IMG/VR virus record: IMGVR_UViG_3300023301_002057
Span: 1 to 33,029 of that record
From: a virus
Direction: 5' to 3' (one strand)
DNA length: 33,029 bases
The translations under genes were made by a program, and so were the position numbers. Position 1 is the first letter of the stretch. Every line of letters begins with the position of its first letter. The notes beneath the pieces were generated by a model. It made no database searches, was not told where the DNA came from, and saw only the letters and a program-made list of their open reading frames with translations. Positions 23,067 to 29,666 of this stretch are shown here, piece by piece.

Positions 23067-23312
23067 TTAAGGCTTCCACAACCTTTTAGATTCATCTACA
23101 TATTGGCAGTCCATTATTATCTTCTGTGCTTCTAAAAGTCCATCAATGTAATCACATTCATAAGCAGTGTCTTGTGGTCGCTTACAAACATTTTCGGCTT
23201 CTTCTTTGGTAAATTTGTGAGCGGAATTAATGTCACAAGTGTAACCGTTTCTACCTTCTTTCCACCAAATTAGTGCGTTTCCTAAAAATCCTTCATTTCT
23301 TACGTAATACAT
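23067..23312 (-). CDS. conserved small phage protein of unknown function
   Basis: 81 residues. The N-terminus YYVRNEGFLGNALIWWKEG followed by GYTCDINSAHKFTKEEAE is a pattern seen in small hypothetical proteins of many unrelated phages (V/YRNEG-GN-IWW-...-GYT). A compact fold with Trp, Tyr and Cys residues is likely. No enzyme motif. It lies in the leftward early operon between two membrane-protein genes. Function unknown. Confidence 0.75.
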   Translation of the reverse strand: MYYVRNEGFLGNALIWWKEGRNGYTCDINSAHKFTKEEAENVCKRPQDTAYECDYIDGLLEAQKIIMDCQYVDESKRLWKP

Positions 23313-23361
23313 ATTTTCTGTTTTTATCTGTTTAAAATTAACTCTCTATAACACCGTGTAA

Positions 23362-23625
23362 TTAAAAGAAAAATACAGCTACAGCCACACCGCCCAAGGC
23401 GGTAAACAGGAGTTCTAACACACTTTGAAAGGTCACTCGCTTAGTCCTCCCAAAGTCCCATATTTCCTTTGCTGCCCCTATCTCTGTGGCTGCCCTTATC
23501 ATCTCATAGGGATTGCTGGTGAATAGCAGCGTAAACAAGGCTGCCAACACACCGGCTGGAAAATGAAGCAGCACTAAGTCTGCAAAAGGGAATAAATTTG
23601 ATATTGTTCTTATCGCTTTTCTCAT
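23362..23625 (-). CDS. two-pass membrane protein
   Basis: 87 residues. Hydrophobic segments lie at about 13-36 (FADLVLLHFPAGVLAALFTLL) and 70-87 (LELLFTALGGVAVAVFFF), separated by a polar loop with GAAKEIWDFGRT. The pattern HFPAG...KEIWD...LLFTALGG is reminiscent of small VanZ-like or phage hairpin membrane proteins; the exact family is not certain. It is in the early operon, separate from the lysis cassette, so superinfection exclusion or envelope modification is more likely than lysis. Confidence 0.65.
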   Translation of the reverse strand: MRKAIRTISNLFPFADLVLLHFPAGVLAALFTLLFTSNPYEMIRAATEIGAAKEIWDFGRTKRVTFQSVLELLFTALGGVAVAVFFF

Positions 23626-23664
23626 TTTGATTTTTTGATTTAAAATGTGTTTAGGTAATAAATC

Positions 23665-23892
23665 CTACCAATTCCAATCTCCAAGTATTGGGGTGATGGC
23701 TTTCATTTCGTCTAATGTTACGGGCTTACAATTCAGCTCTGAAATAGTCAAATCGCAAGTGTGAAGTTTCTTTCCTTCGTAAGTAAATTCTACTTCTAAA
23801 AAGCCCTTAGCGTATCGGCTTGTACGAAATCTATCGTGTTCATATTGGTTTGTCAATTCAAAACCAAGCCCTTTTAATTCATTTTCTGTCAT
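23665..23892 (-). CDS. small hypothetical early protein
   Basis: 75 residues, family not recognised. The mixed sequence (TENELKGLGFELTNQYEHD, then RYAKGFLEVEFTYEGKKLHT) predicts a helix followed by antiparallel strands. No membrane or metal motif. It is preceded by a TTAACAATT-type A/T-rich leader. Part of the leftward early operon; function unknown. Confidence 0.65.
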   Translation of the reverse strand: MTENELKGLGFELTNQYEHDRFRTSRYAKGFLEVEFTYEGKKLHTCDLTISELNCKPVTLDEMKAITPILGDWNW

Positions 23893-23939
23893 TTCTATTT
23901 TGATTTAATTAACAATTAACAATTCACCATTAACCATTC

Positions 23940-24377
23940 TCAATTATTCCACCGTTCCTGAAAAAGATACGTTTCTGGATACAGCTTCGTAAGCGTTGGA
24001 TTTCGCCTTAGATGGCTGTTGTATTCTTCCATGTACACCATTGCTTTTTGTCTGTCTTCAGTGTTTAGGAGGCTCCAAAGGTGTTCGGTTCGCTTTTTCT
24101 TGCCTACCTTATTGCCATACTTTTCCCAAAAGTCATCAAAGCTGATATCCAAAGGCAGAAACTTGATCATGACCTTTTTACCTACTCGCTTTTGGAAGTT
24201 TTTGACAAGGTCATTTTCACTGGTAGGGGCATTGGTCATTACCCATCGCACCTGATGCAGTTCCACGTTTCCCGTGACCCTCACACCTCTGATCATCTTT
24301 GTTTTGATGTCAAAGGTGTAGTAGATAGTAGCTGGGCTTTCCCCTATTTTTACCATGTATTCTAAGTTCAAATTCAT
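23940..24377 (-). CDS. replication-accessory-like early protein
   Basis: 145 residues. The C-terminal half has the pattern FDDFWEKYGNKVGKKKRTEH, LWSLLNTEDRQKA, then YPETYLFQERWNN, which resembles the C-terminal domain of phage replication initiation/organiser proteins (FWxxYGxKxG...W..L...DR..A...Y..TyL...W). The N-terminal half is beta-rich and unrecognised. It overlaps the HTH gene upstream by 4 bp. In a transposing phage a replication helper after strand transfer is plausible, but this is inference. Confidence 0.65.
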   Translation of the reverse strand: MNLNLEYMVKIGESPATIYYTFDIKTKMIRGVRVTGNVELHQVRWVMTNAPTSENDLVKNFQKRVGKKVMIKFLPLDISFDDFWEKYGNKVGKKKRTEHLWSLLNTEDRQKAMVYMEEYNSHLRRNPTLTKLYPETYLFQERWNN

Positions 24378-24601
24378 TGTTCTTGCATTATTGTCTGCTT
24401 GTAATAGAAACTTGGATTGTGTATACAGTTGGGTTCATCTGGCTGGGATAGAAGTTGATATATGCGGTCTGTAGAGATGTGATAGTTGTTACTTATCTGT
24501 TCCAGGCAGTAACTGCTTTCCCTGCGTTCGATCTTTCGAAGGTGCCGAAATACCTGCCTCACCTCTTCATTTCTGCTTCTTATGTTCTTTCTCCCAGCCA
24601 T
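24374..24601 (-). CDS. small HTH protein, candidate late-gene activator
   Basis: 75 residues, basic. Residues about 31-52 (SYCLEQISNNYHISTDRIYQ) resemble a helix-turn-helix, and the N-terminus is Arg/Lys rich (GRKNIRSRNEEVRQVFRHLR). In Mu the middle and late activators Mor and C are small HTH proteins at the end of the early region after GemA; here the gene also lies late in the early operon, after the 24605 gene. It is therefore a candidate activator of the paired late promoters. No firm Mor/C family match is claimed. Confidence 0.6.
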   Translation of the reverse strand: MAGRKNIRSRNEEVRQVFRHLRKIERRESSYCLEQISNNYHISTDRIYQLLSQPDEPNCIHNPSFYYKQTIMQEQ

Positions 24602-24604
24602 TTG

Positions 24605-24883
24605 TTATTTTTTTGAACCCTTGGTTATTTTACCTATCTGTGACACCAAGATTACCAGATCGGAATAACTGTATTTGTTTAGCCACAGGGGCTTTTTATG
24701 TCCATAATCATTAACCCATTTGTATATTTCGGACATCACCGGCGCATGCTTCATTTTGTCGTAATCAAAGCGGCCAAACTTGTCTGGCTTCCAAGCCATA
24801 AGCATGGCAATGATTTTTGACCTCATTGCCTGCTTAGCCTTGCTTTCATCACCCTTTTTTAGGTATGTTTTCGGCTGGTTCAT
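24605..24883 (-). CDS. GemA/gp16-like early protein (tentative)
   Basis: 92 residues, basic and helical. The pattern RSKIIAMLMAW...FDYDKM, YKWVNDYGHKKPLWLNKYSY, DLVILVSQIGKI resembles small phage regulatory proteins with a W-xx-YG-xxK-xLN-Y motif, in the position occupied by GemA/gp16 in Mu, just before the activator. It overlaps the upstream gene by 35 bases; an internal Met (codon 20) would reduce this. The family match is weak. Confidence 0.6.
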   Translation of the reverse strand: MNQPKTYLKKGDESKAKQAMRSKIIAMLMAWKPDKFGRFDYDKMKHAPVMSEIYKWVNDYGHKKPLWLNKYSYSDLVILVSQIGKITKGSKK

Positions 24884-25208
24884 CGGTTGCTTTTTCTGAA
24901 TTGTCCAAGTCTACTATGTCACCTATATGCACACGGCCCGTAAGTCGGGACATCACCATTATAGTCGTTCCATTTCTGGATTCTACCTTGTAGCCATCCC
25001 GAACCCTGTCTACAGCTGTCACACTGAAAGTAACCGCATGTTTGCGGGTACCACGGGCTTTTATTGTTACTGTATCGGGTTTCAGGCCTTCCAGAAGTTT
25101 CTTGTCTGCTTCAGCATCGATGTTGCTGGTGATCATCACCAGATTACCCGCTTTGGCTTCATCAAACATGTCTTCCAAAACGTTAATTTTTAGATTTTCC
25201 TTTTTCAT
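24849..25208 (-). CDS. hypothetical early protein
   Basis: 119 residues, no family recognised. The central section (GLKPDTVTIKARGTRKHAV, then VESRNGTTIMVMSRLTGRV) predicts a beta-barrel-like fold with several basic residues. The N- and C-termini are acidic. It starts 11 bases after the upstream stop with an A-rich leader (GAAACAAATG). A nucleic-acid-binding or chaperone role is possible but unsupported. Confidence 0.65.
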   Translation of the reverse strand: MKKENLKINVLEDMFDEAKAGNLVMITSNIDAEADKKLLEGLKPDTVTIKARGTRKHAVTFSVTAVDRVRDGYKVESRNGTTIMVMSRLTGRVHIGDIVDLDNSEKATDEPAENIPKKG

Positions 25209-25219
25209 TTGTTTCTGAT

Positions 25220-25651
25220 TTAAGCGTTTTCAAATCGTTTAGGCCGTGCATTTTCGGGCTTAAACTTCTGGTTTACTTTGAAGGTATCGAGAACATAATA
25301 ATCGGCTCCTTGAATATGTGTGTTCTTACCCGATACAGGTATTTGCACCGAATTGCCATTGATTTCAAGACTTGAAAGGATGTCTTTGGCCATTGCCTTG
25401 CAGCCAAATATTAGATTTCCACCTGTTGTTTGCCTGATGATAAACCCGTTTTCAGAGTGAAAAAAGTACCACTTTAGGGGGTGTTCTTCATCCTGGTAGA
25501 AACTAACAGTGTCAGCCTCCTTTAACCCTAGTTTTTGGATGAGTGCTTTATTGAAAGTTATCAGACCAGATTTCCCGTTTACAGTTATGGCAGGTTCATT
25601 CAGTGCCACCCTAGTTAGTGTGGTCGCTTTGTTATATTCCTTTAGTTTCAT
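25220..25651 (-). CDS. hypothetical early protein with weak AbrB-like segment
   Basis: 143 residues from the ATG at 25651, chosen because it gives the ATGA coupling with the DUF3164 stop; a longer frame begins at 25684. The segment GLITFNKALIQKLGLKEAD, then TVSFYQDEE resembles the SpoVT/AbrB swapped-hairpin pattern (a strand, then I-x-x-K-L-G-L-K-x-x-D). The rest is unrecognised and beta-rich. Coupling to DUF3164 suggests a joint function. DNA binding is only a possibility. Confidence 0.65.
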   Translation of the reverse strand: MKLKEYNKATTLTRVALNEPAITVNGKSGLITFNKALIQKLGLKEADTVSFYQDEEHPLKWYFFHSENGFIIRQTTGGNLIFGCKAMAKDILSSLEINGNSVQIPVSGKNTHIQGADYYVLDTFKVNQKFKPENARPKRFENA

Positions 25652-26292
25652 ACTGCTGTGAAGTTTAGTTTTAAGTTTTCCCATTTGCCTTGTTCATCCA
25701 CGGATTTGAATTCATACCCGTACCCTTTCAAATTGATGCTGTAGCTTTCCTTTAGAAGCTTGATGCCTTCTACCCATCGTGGATCGTCCCAAAGTTCCTC
25801 ATGTTGAATCAGTACGAAGACCTTAGCATATTCCAAATCACCATCCTTGTTTTTCTCAATGAATGGAATAAGCATTTGAAACATTTTCACATCCCTTTTC
25901 TTTACGAAATCATACAAGAAATCTTTTATGAGTTCCGTACCCTTAGTGCTTCTTTCGTCCCAGTATGGTTCGGTACTTCTGGTTCGGGTTATCCTTAGGT
26001 TTCCTTTGCTGTGGGTGATAGAAAAACCGCCTTTACTGTTAGACCTTATTTCACCATATTCAGCCAATTTTATAGCCTGGTTATCCAGTCTTTGGTGACA
26101 CATTTTTTTGAAGGTTTCAAGCCTTTCAGATATGAAGTTTGCTTCTGACATAAGGTCTAGAATTTCCATATCTCTACCAGATTCGTAAGCTTTTCGGGCT
26201 TTTTCCCGTTCTTTAAGCTTTGCAGCTGATTTGGTTTTTAGGATGGCTTCTAGCTCTTCCACCGTTAATTCATTTGCTTCCTGTGTTGTCAT
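25648..26292 (-). CDS. DUF3164 family protein
   Basis: 214 residues. It matches the DUF3164 pattern found in the early regions of Mu-like phages: a helical coiled N-terminus, then FKKMCHQRLDNQAIKLAEYG, a beta hairpin SITHSKGNLRITRTRS, and FVLIQHEELWDDPRWVEGIK, LLKESYSI near the C-terminus. The biochemical role is unknown; its frequent link to transposase/ATPase genes suggests an auxiliary part in replicative transposition. ATGA overlaps occur on both sides. Confidence 0.85.
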   Translation of the reverse strand: MTTQEANELTVEELEAILKTKSAAKLKEREKARKAYESGRDMEILDLMSEANFISERLETFKKMCHQRLDNQAIKLAEYGEIRSNSKGGFSITHSKGNLRITRTRSTEPYWDERSTKGTELIKDFLYDFVKKRDVKMFQMLIPFIEKNKDGDLEYAKVFVLIQHEELWDDPRWVEGIKLLKESYSINLKGYGYEFKSVDEQGKWENLKLNFTAV

Positions 26293-26693
26293 TTTATTAG
26301 TTGTTTTATAGATGTGAAAATACTATTTAACACCCCTTTTTTAAGGAGGTGACTTGCTCCACCGATGTAGCGCACATGGTGAAAATCTTCCCAGATGGCA
26401 GTAAGTTGGGCCTCACTGTCAAGGGTGGTCTTAAAGCTATTGCCTGGAATGTTGACCATGACTTTTTCACGGTCGATGTCTAGTTCTATGCTTTCCAAAA
26501 AAGCAAGGTCTAAGGCTTCCCATTGCGTATTCCACCAAGCCCAAAATGAAGCGGTAAGGGGAATGCTTTCTAAGGCTTCATTGTCATTGCTAAGCTGAAG
26601 GGAAAGCCATTCATACGCCTGATTAAATTGACGTGTAGATTGGTCTTCACAGCTTACCCCTGTGTAGGCGTTTATGAGTTCTTGCGTTTTCAT
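26289..26693 (-). CDS. hypothetical early protein
   Basis: 134 residues from the ATG at 26693 (MKTQELINAYTGV), which gives a 4-bp ATGA overlap with the ATPase gene. The N-terminus is helical, then SFWAWWNTQWEALDLAFLES is Trp rich and the C-terminus basic (LLKKGVLNSIFTSIKQLIK). No family recognised. Tight coupling between the RecA-like ATPase and DUF3164 suggests all three act together. Confidence 0.7.
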   Translation of the reverse strand: MKTQELINAYTGVSCEDQSTRQFNQAYEWLSLQLSNDNEALESIPLTASFWAWWNTQWEALDLAFLESIELDIDREKVMVNIPGNSFKTTLDSEAQLTAIWEDFHHVRYIGGASHLLKKGVLNSIFTSIKQLIK

Positions 26694-27331
26694 AATGCTA
26701 TACTCATTTGTGAGGGTTTCTTTACGCCTTTGTCCCATATTACATAGCGTTCTGTGGGGCCATACCTGCCTATTGTTTCAGCCGTGAAATTATCCACACA
26801 CACGATTGCACCCATCATGTGTTTGATCTTATTACCATAGTAGTCATCACATACAACTTCACGCCCTTTCTTGCTGCCCCAACAAATCACAATGAAGGAT
26901 TTAGAGGGGAATAATTCTATCAGTCGTATGTATTGTATCTTCGTTAACTTCATGTAATCAAGGCTATCCAATACTATTATCTTTTTTCGTTTGCCCGGGC
27001 CTTTTAAGTAGGTCACCAGGTCATTGAAATAGAAGCCATCACCAAGCATGACTTTGCCTGTAACTTCGCCCATATTAACGCGTTTAAATGCGTCCTGAAT
27101 GGTCTTGCTGTCTCCTTCTTCCATGCTACTATAAAAGCAATTATGTACCGTAGCCAAGTCTTTAATTAGCTGCATTGTTAGGCTTGTTTTTCCGTTTTTT
27201 GGCCTGCCTATTATCTGGATATAGAAGGGGTCTGGTAGGCAGCCAAATGAGTTTGTTATCCATTCGGGAATGCCTTCCATTATCTTGTAGTTCTTATTCA
27301 GAACCTGCGTTACTCCAAGTACCTTTGCCAT
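26690..27331 (-). CDS. RecA/DnaB-type P-loop ATPase
   Basis: 213 residues. Walker A is GRPKNGKTS at about 42-50, an acidic pair EE near 71-72 fits the RecA-type catalytic Glu, and Walker B is KIIVLDSLDY at about 117-126. The single compact core lacks a recognisable extra domain, shorter than RecA (about 350). It likely couples ATP hydrolysis to DNA or protein remodelling in replication or transposition. It lies two bases after the 27334 gene and overlaps the next. It is distinct from the MuB-like ATPase, so the phage has two ATPases. Confidence 0.85.
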   Translation of the reverse strand: MAKVLGVTQVLNKNYKIMEGIPEWITNSFGCLPDPFYIQIIGRPKNGKTSLTMQLIKDLATVHNCFYSSMEEGDSKTIQDAFKRVNMGEVTGKVMLGDGFYFNDLVTYLKGPGKRKKIIVLDSLDYMKLTKIQYIRLIELFPSKSFIVICWGSKKGREVVCDDYYGNKIKHMMGAIVCVDNFTAETIGRYGPTERYVIWDKGVKKPSQMSIAL

Positions 27332-27333
27332 CG

Positions 27334-27810
27334 TTATGAAAGTTTCTGGTGGATGTCCATCATGATCCTTGCTAATGCCGGGGTATTGAAGTATAAATAA
27401 TGCTGATGTGTCAAAATAAAAGCTTCAATCCTTGTGAATTTCAATGTTTGCCCTTCATACTTAATAGGGTTCATGAAGCGTATTTTTAGCTTATCCGCTG
27501 AAATATTGTATATCTCAATGAAAGGCTTTAGAGGGCTGTGAAAGTCAAGGGCTGAAAGCAGCTTAAATCCATCTATCATAATTACTAATGATTCAAGTTC
27601 CTGAACTGAAACGGTCACTTTGAAATCACCTGTTTTTGTCACCTTTACATATTCCTTTTTCGTAAGTTTACCCATGGTTTCTAATGATTTTTCAAGCTTA
27701 AATAATTCAATGTTTAAGTGGACAACTTCAATTGGAAAGAAGCTGTATTCACGGGCATAAATCGCTTGGATTTCGCCCTTTATTTCGGTAATTCTTTTTT
27801 GTGTGTCCAT
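27334..27810 (-). CDS. hypothetical early protein
   Basis: 158 residues from the ATG at 27810 (MDTQKRITEIKGEIQAIYAR), following an A/T-rich leader; an open frame runs further upstream to 27903 but overlaps the preceding gene and begins poorly. The N-terminal 50 residues form a helical pair, and the rest is mixed alpha/beta (FKVTVSVQELESLVIMIDG, KLKIRFMNPIKYEGQTLKF). No family recognised. Two bases separate it from the RecA-like ATPase gene. Confidence 0.65.
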   Translation of the reverse strand: MDTQKRITEIKGEIQAIYAREYSFFPIEVVHLNIELFKLEKSLETMGKLTKKEYVKVTKTGDFKVTVSVQELESLVIMIDGFKLLSALDFHSPLKPFIEIYNISADKLKIRFMNPIKYEGQTLKFTRIEAFILTHQHYLYFNTPALARIMMDIHQKLS

Positions 27811-27815
27811 AATTA

Positions 27816-28259
27816 TTATTTTAAGGCATTTTTCATACGCATTACACCCGCCTGCACCATCACCAAGTCTGAATGTACCGCTACAATGTCCATCCCAATC
27901 CAAGGGGTGTTCATTACCTTTTCTAGGTAATCCAAAGCTGACACGTTACCCATATAGAGGTTAAGTAATATTTCAGTTGCTTTTTTGAAGTTTTCAACCT
28001 CTTCAAGAGTTTTGTTACTGACTGCTTTCAGCCTTAGGTAATCGTACACAAATGGGCCTGTTGATAGGAGAATGTATTCCCTGTATAGGGATTCCTGTTG
28101 CAGCTTTTTAAGCTGCAATAGGTCTGTTTTGCTACTCCTAGACCAGGGGAAGTTTCGCCCTGGTGTAGGTCGTGGTAGTTTCATTTCTACAAGCTGATTG
28201 TACTTGCAGTTTAGGCTACTTAGTTTTTTTGACAATTTGTCCAAATATCTGGTCTGCAT
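27816..28259 (-). CDS. hypothetical early protein, coiled coil
   Basis: 147 residues, basic and helical (RYLDKLSKKLSSLNCKYNQL, LLQLKKLQQESLYREYILL). No domain recognised. The start at 28259 overlaps the upstream gene by 44 bases; the leader before it (CAAAATAACAAAAT) is the usual A/T-rich start context, which supports it over an internal Met at codon 26. Function unknown. Confidence 0.65.
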   Translation of the reverse strand: MQTRYLDKLSKKLSSLNCKYNQLVEMKLPRPTPGRNFPWSRSSKTDLLQLKKLQQESLYREYILLSTGPFVYDYLRLKAVSNKTLEEVENFKKATEILLNLYMGNVSALDYLEKVMNTPWIGMDIVAVHSDLVMVQAGVMRMKNALK

Positions 28260-28545
28260 ATTTTGTTATTTTGTTGAATAATCGGGCGTTTATCAAATCG
28301 CTTTCCCCAAGTTTATATATGCCCTTAGTGTCCGCAATCGCTGTGTAAAGGGCGTTTTTGTATACGGCAATGAATTCCGTTACCTGTGTGCTGTTGTATA
28401 TCCCACTATTGGCCATATAGCCTGATGTAGCATCGTCAATACTTGCTTGATAGCCATCATTAAAGGCTTCGCTTTCTATTAGTTCGGCCTGCTCAGGTGT
28501 TTTTAAGTACCCTGCGGTGTTCTGACGCTCTATTTCCTTATCCAT
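28216..28545 (-). CDS. hypothetical early protein
   Basis: 109 residues, acidic start and basic end (QIFGQIVKKTK). Mixed helices, no membrane or catalytic motif, no family recognised. Its ATG (28545) lies within the last codons of the short membrane ORF upstream. Position between the transposition ATPase and RecA-like ATPase genes suggests a transposition- or replication-linked role, but this is only context. Confidence 0.65.
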   Translation of the reverse strand: MDKEIERQNTAGYLKTPEQAELIESEAFNDGYQASIDDATSGYMANSGIYNSTQVTEFIAVYKNALYTAIADTKGIYKLGESDLINARLFNKITKYADQIFGQIVKKTK

Positions 28546-28636
28546 GGTGTATGCTGCTTATAATTATCATTGTGACTACTATCACCCATACAAGGGCGGT
28601 AATTATCAGGAAGAATTTAAATTTTTGAGCTTTCAT
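28538..28636 (-). CDS. 32-residue membrane microprotein
   Basis: ATG at 28636 encodes MKAQKFKFFLIITALVWVIV followed by VTMIIISSIHHG and TAA. A basic start, one strong membrane helix and an overlap with the next start (CAT GGA TAA against ATGGATAA) look like a real gene. It sits in the 110-base gap below the transposition ATPase, where Mu has small early genes such as kil. Kil-like toxicity is conceivable but unproven. Confidence 0.6.
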   Translation of the reverse strand: MKAQKFKFFLIITALVWVIVVTMIIISSIHHG

Positions 28637-28655
28637 ATTCGTGATGTTTTTCGGT

Positions 28656-29606
28656 TTAGAAATTACTGTATTCGTCAATTTCAAATAGTTGTTTTACCGT
28701 GTCTTCAGTAAGGGCAATGCCCCGTGAAAGGATCATATCATGTATGTCCTTGACATACTCATTTAGTTGGCTCCAATCTTCTACATGCTTGGCCAATAGC
28801 CGCTGTACTGGCTTGTCTGTTACCCCGTATTCTTCACAGGCAGCAAAGACATTGTTACGGCTCAGGGATTTTAGCTTGATCTTGTTGTTTTTGAAACGCC
28901 TCCATATCTGTGGCATAAGTTTCTTATTTCGTACCGCTGCTGTATGTAGTTCAGCTATCAGGCCTTTACCTGCCAGTATCAGCCCTATCTTATTCGTCGT
29001 CGCATCCTTAATGTCCTTGATTACCCGCCATATATCGGGGCTAGAATGCTCCAATTCGTCTATGATGATCACGTTACCCGGCTGAATGAATCTTTCTGTG
29101 ATCTGGTTAAGGTGTGTCACTGTTCTTTTTCCCTGTGGGGTGATATTTAGCACCTCCATAATCTTAGTGATCAGGTCACGGCCCTTCATCATGGATGTGG
29201 CCTTAATGTAGATGGCATTTTTGTTTTGGGTGGCATAGGCTTCAAGGGCGTAGGTCTTGCCTGCTCCACTGTCGGCACTGTCTATAATCCCGCTACGGTG
29301 TTTGCCTTGTGCATACCTGCACAGGTTATGCACCTGTGTGAAGTTTTGGTTATTGAAGTGAATCTGCTTTTCAAACTTCAACCCTACTGCTTCCGCTAAT
29401 TTGTAGAAGTGACTGTCTACTATCTGGATGGACTTCTCAGAAGATTTGGAAGCTTTGTAGGTAGTTTCACCTGCTCTGATAGCTTGCACGATTACGGGGC
29501 TTACCTTGCTTATTTTGCACAGCTGGTTTTGGCTCCTTTCGTTGTTTCCTTCCTCTATCCAATCATTAATGGAGGTGGTTACTTGCTTTTTCTGTTCGTT
29601 TGTCAT
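28656..29606 (-). CDS. transposition AAA+ ATPase (MuB-like)
   Basis: 316 residues. The N-terminal 60 residues carry an HTH-like region (SQNQLCKISKVSPVIVQAIR), as in MuB. The AAA+ core has Walker A DSGAGKT (112-118) and Walker B VIIIDE (179-184), followed by GLILAGKG (sensor-1 region) and RRFKNNKIKL. It would bind target DNA, activate the transposase and give target immunity. It follows the transposase gene by 60 bases, the A-B order of Mu. Confidence 0.92.
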   Translation of the reverse strand: MTNEQKKQVTTSINDWIEEGNNERSQNQLCKISKVSPVIVQAIRAGETTYKASKSSEKSIQIVDSHFYKLAEAVGLKFEKQIHFNNQNFTQVHNLCRYAQGKHRSGIIDSADSGAGKTYALEAYATQNKNAIYIKATSMMKGRDLITKIMEVLNITPQGKRTVTHLNQITERFIQPGNVIIIDELEHSSPDIWRVIKDIKDATTNKIGLILAGKGLIAELHTAAVRNKKLMPQIWRRFKNNKIKLKSLSRNNVFAACEEYGVTDKPVQRLLAKHVEDWSQLNEYVKDIHDMILSRGIALTEDTVKQLFEIDEYSNF

Positions 29607-29666
29607 AATTTTATCGTTCTATTGTTTAGGTTTATGGCTGGTTCTGGTGGGATCCAGCCTTTTTTT

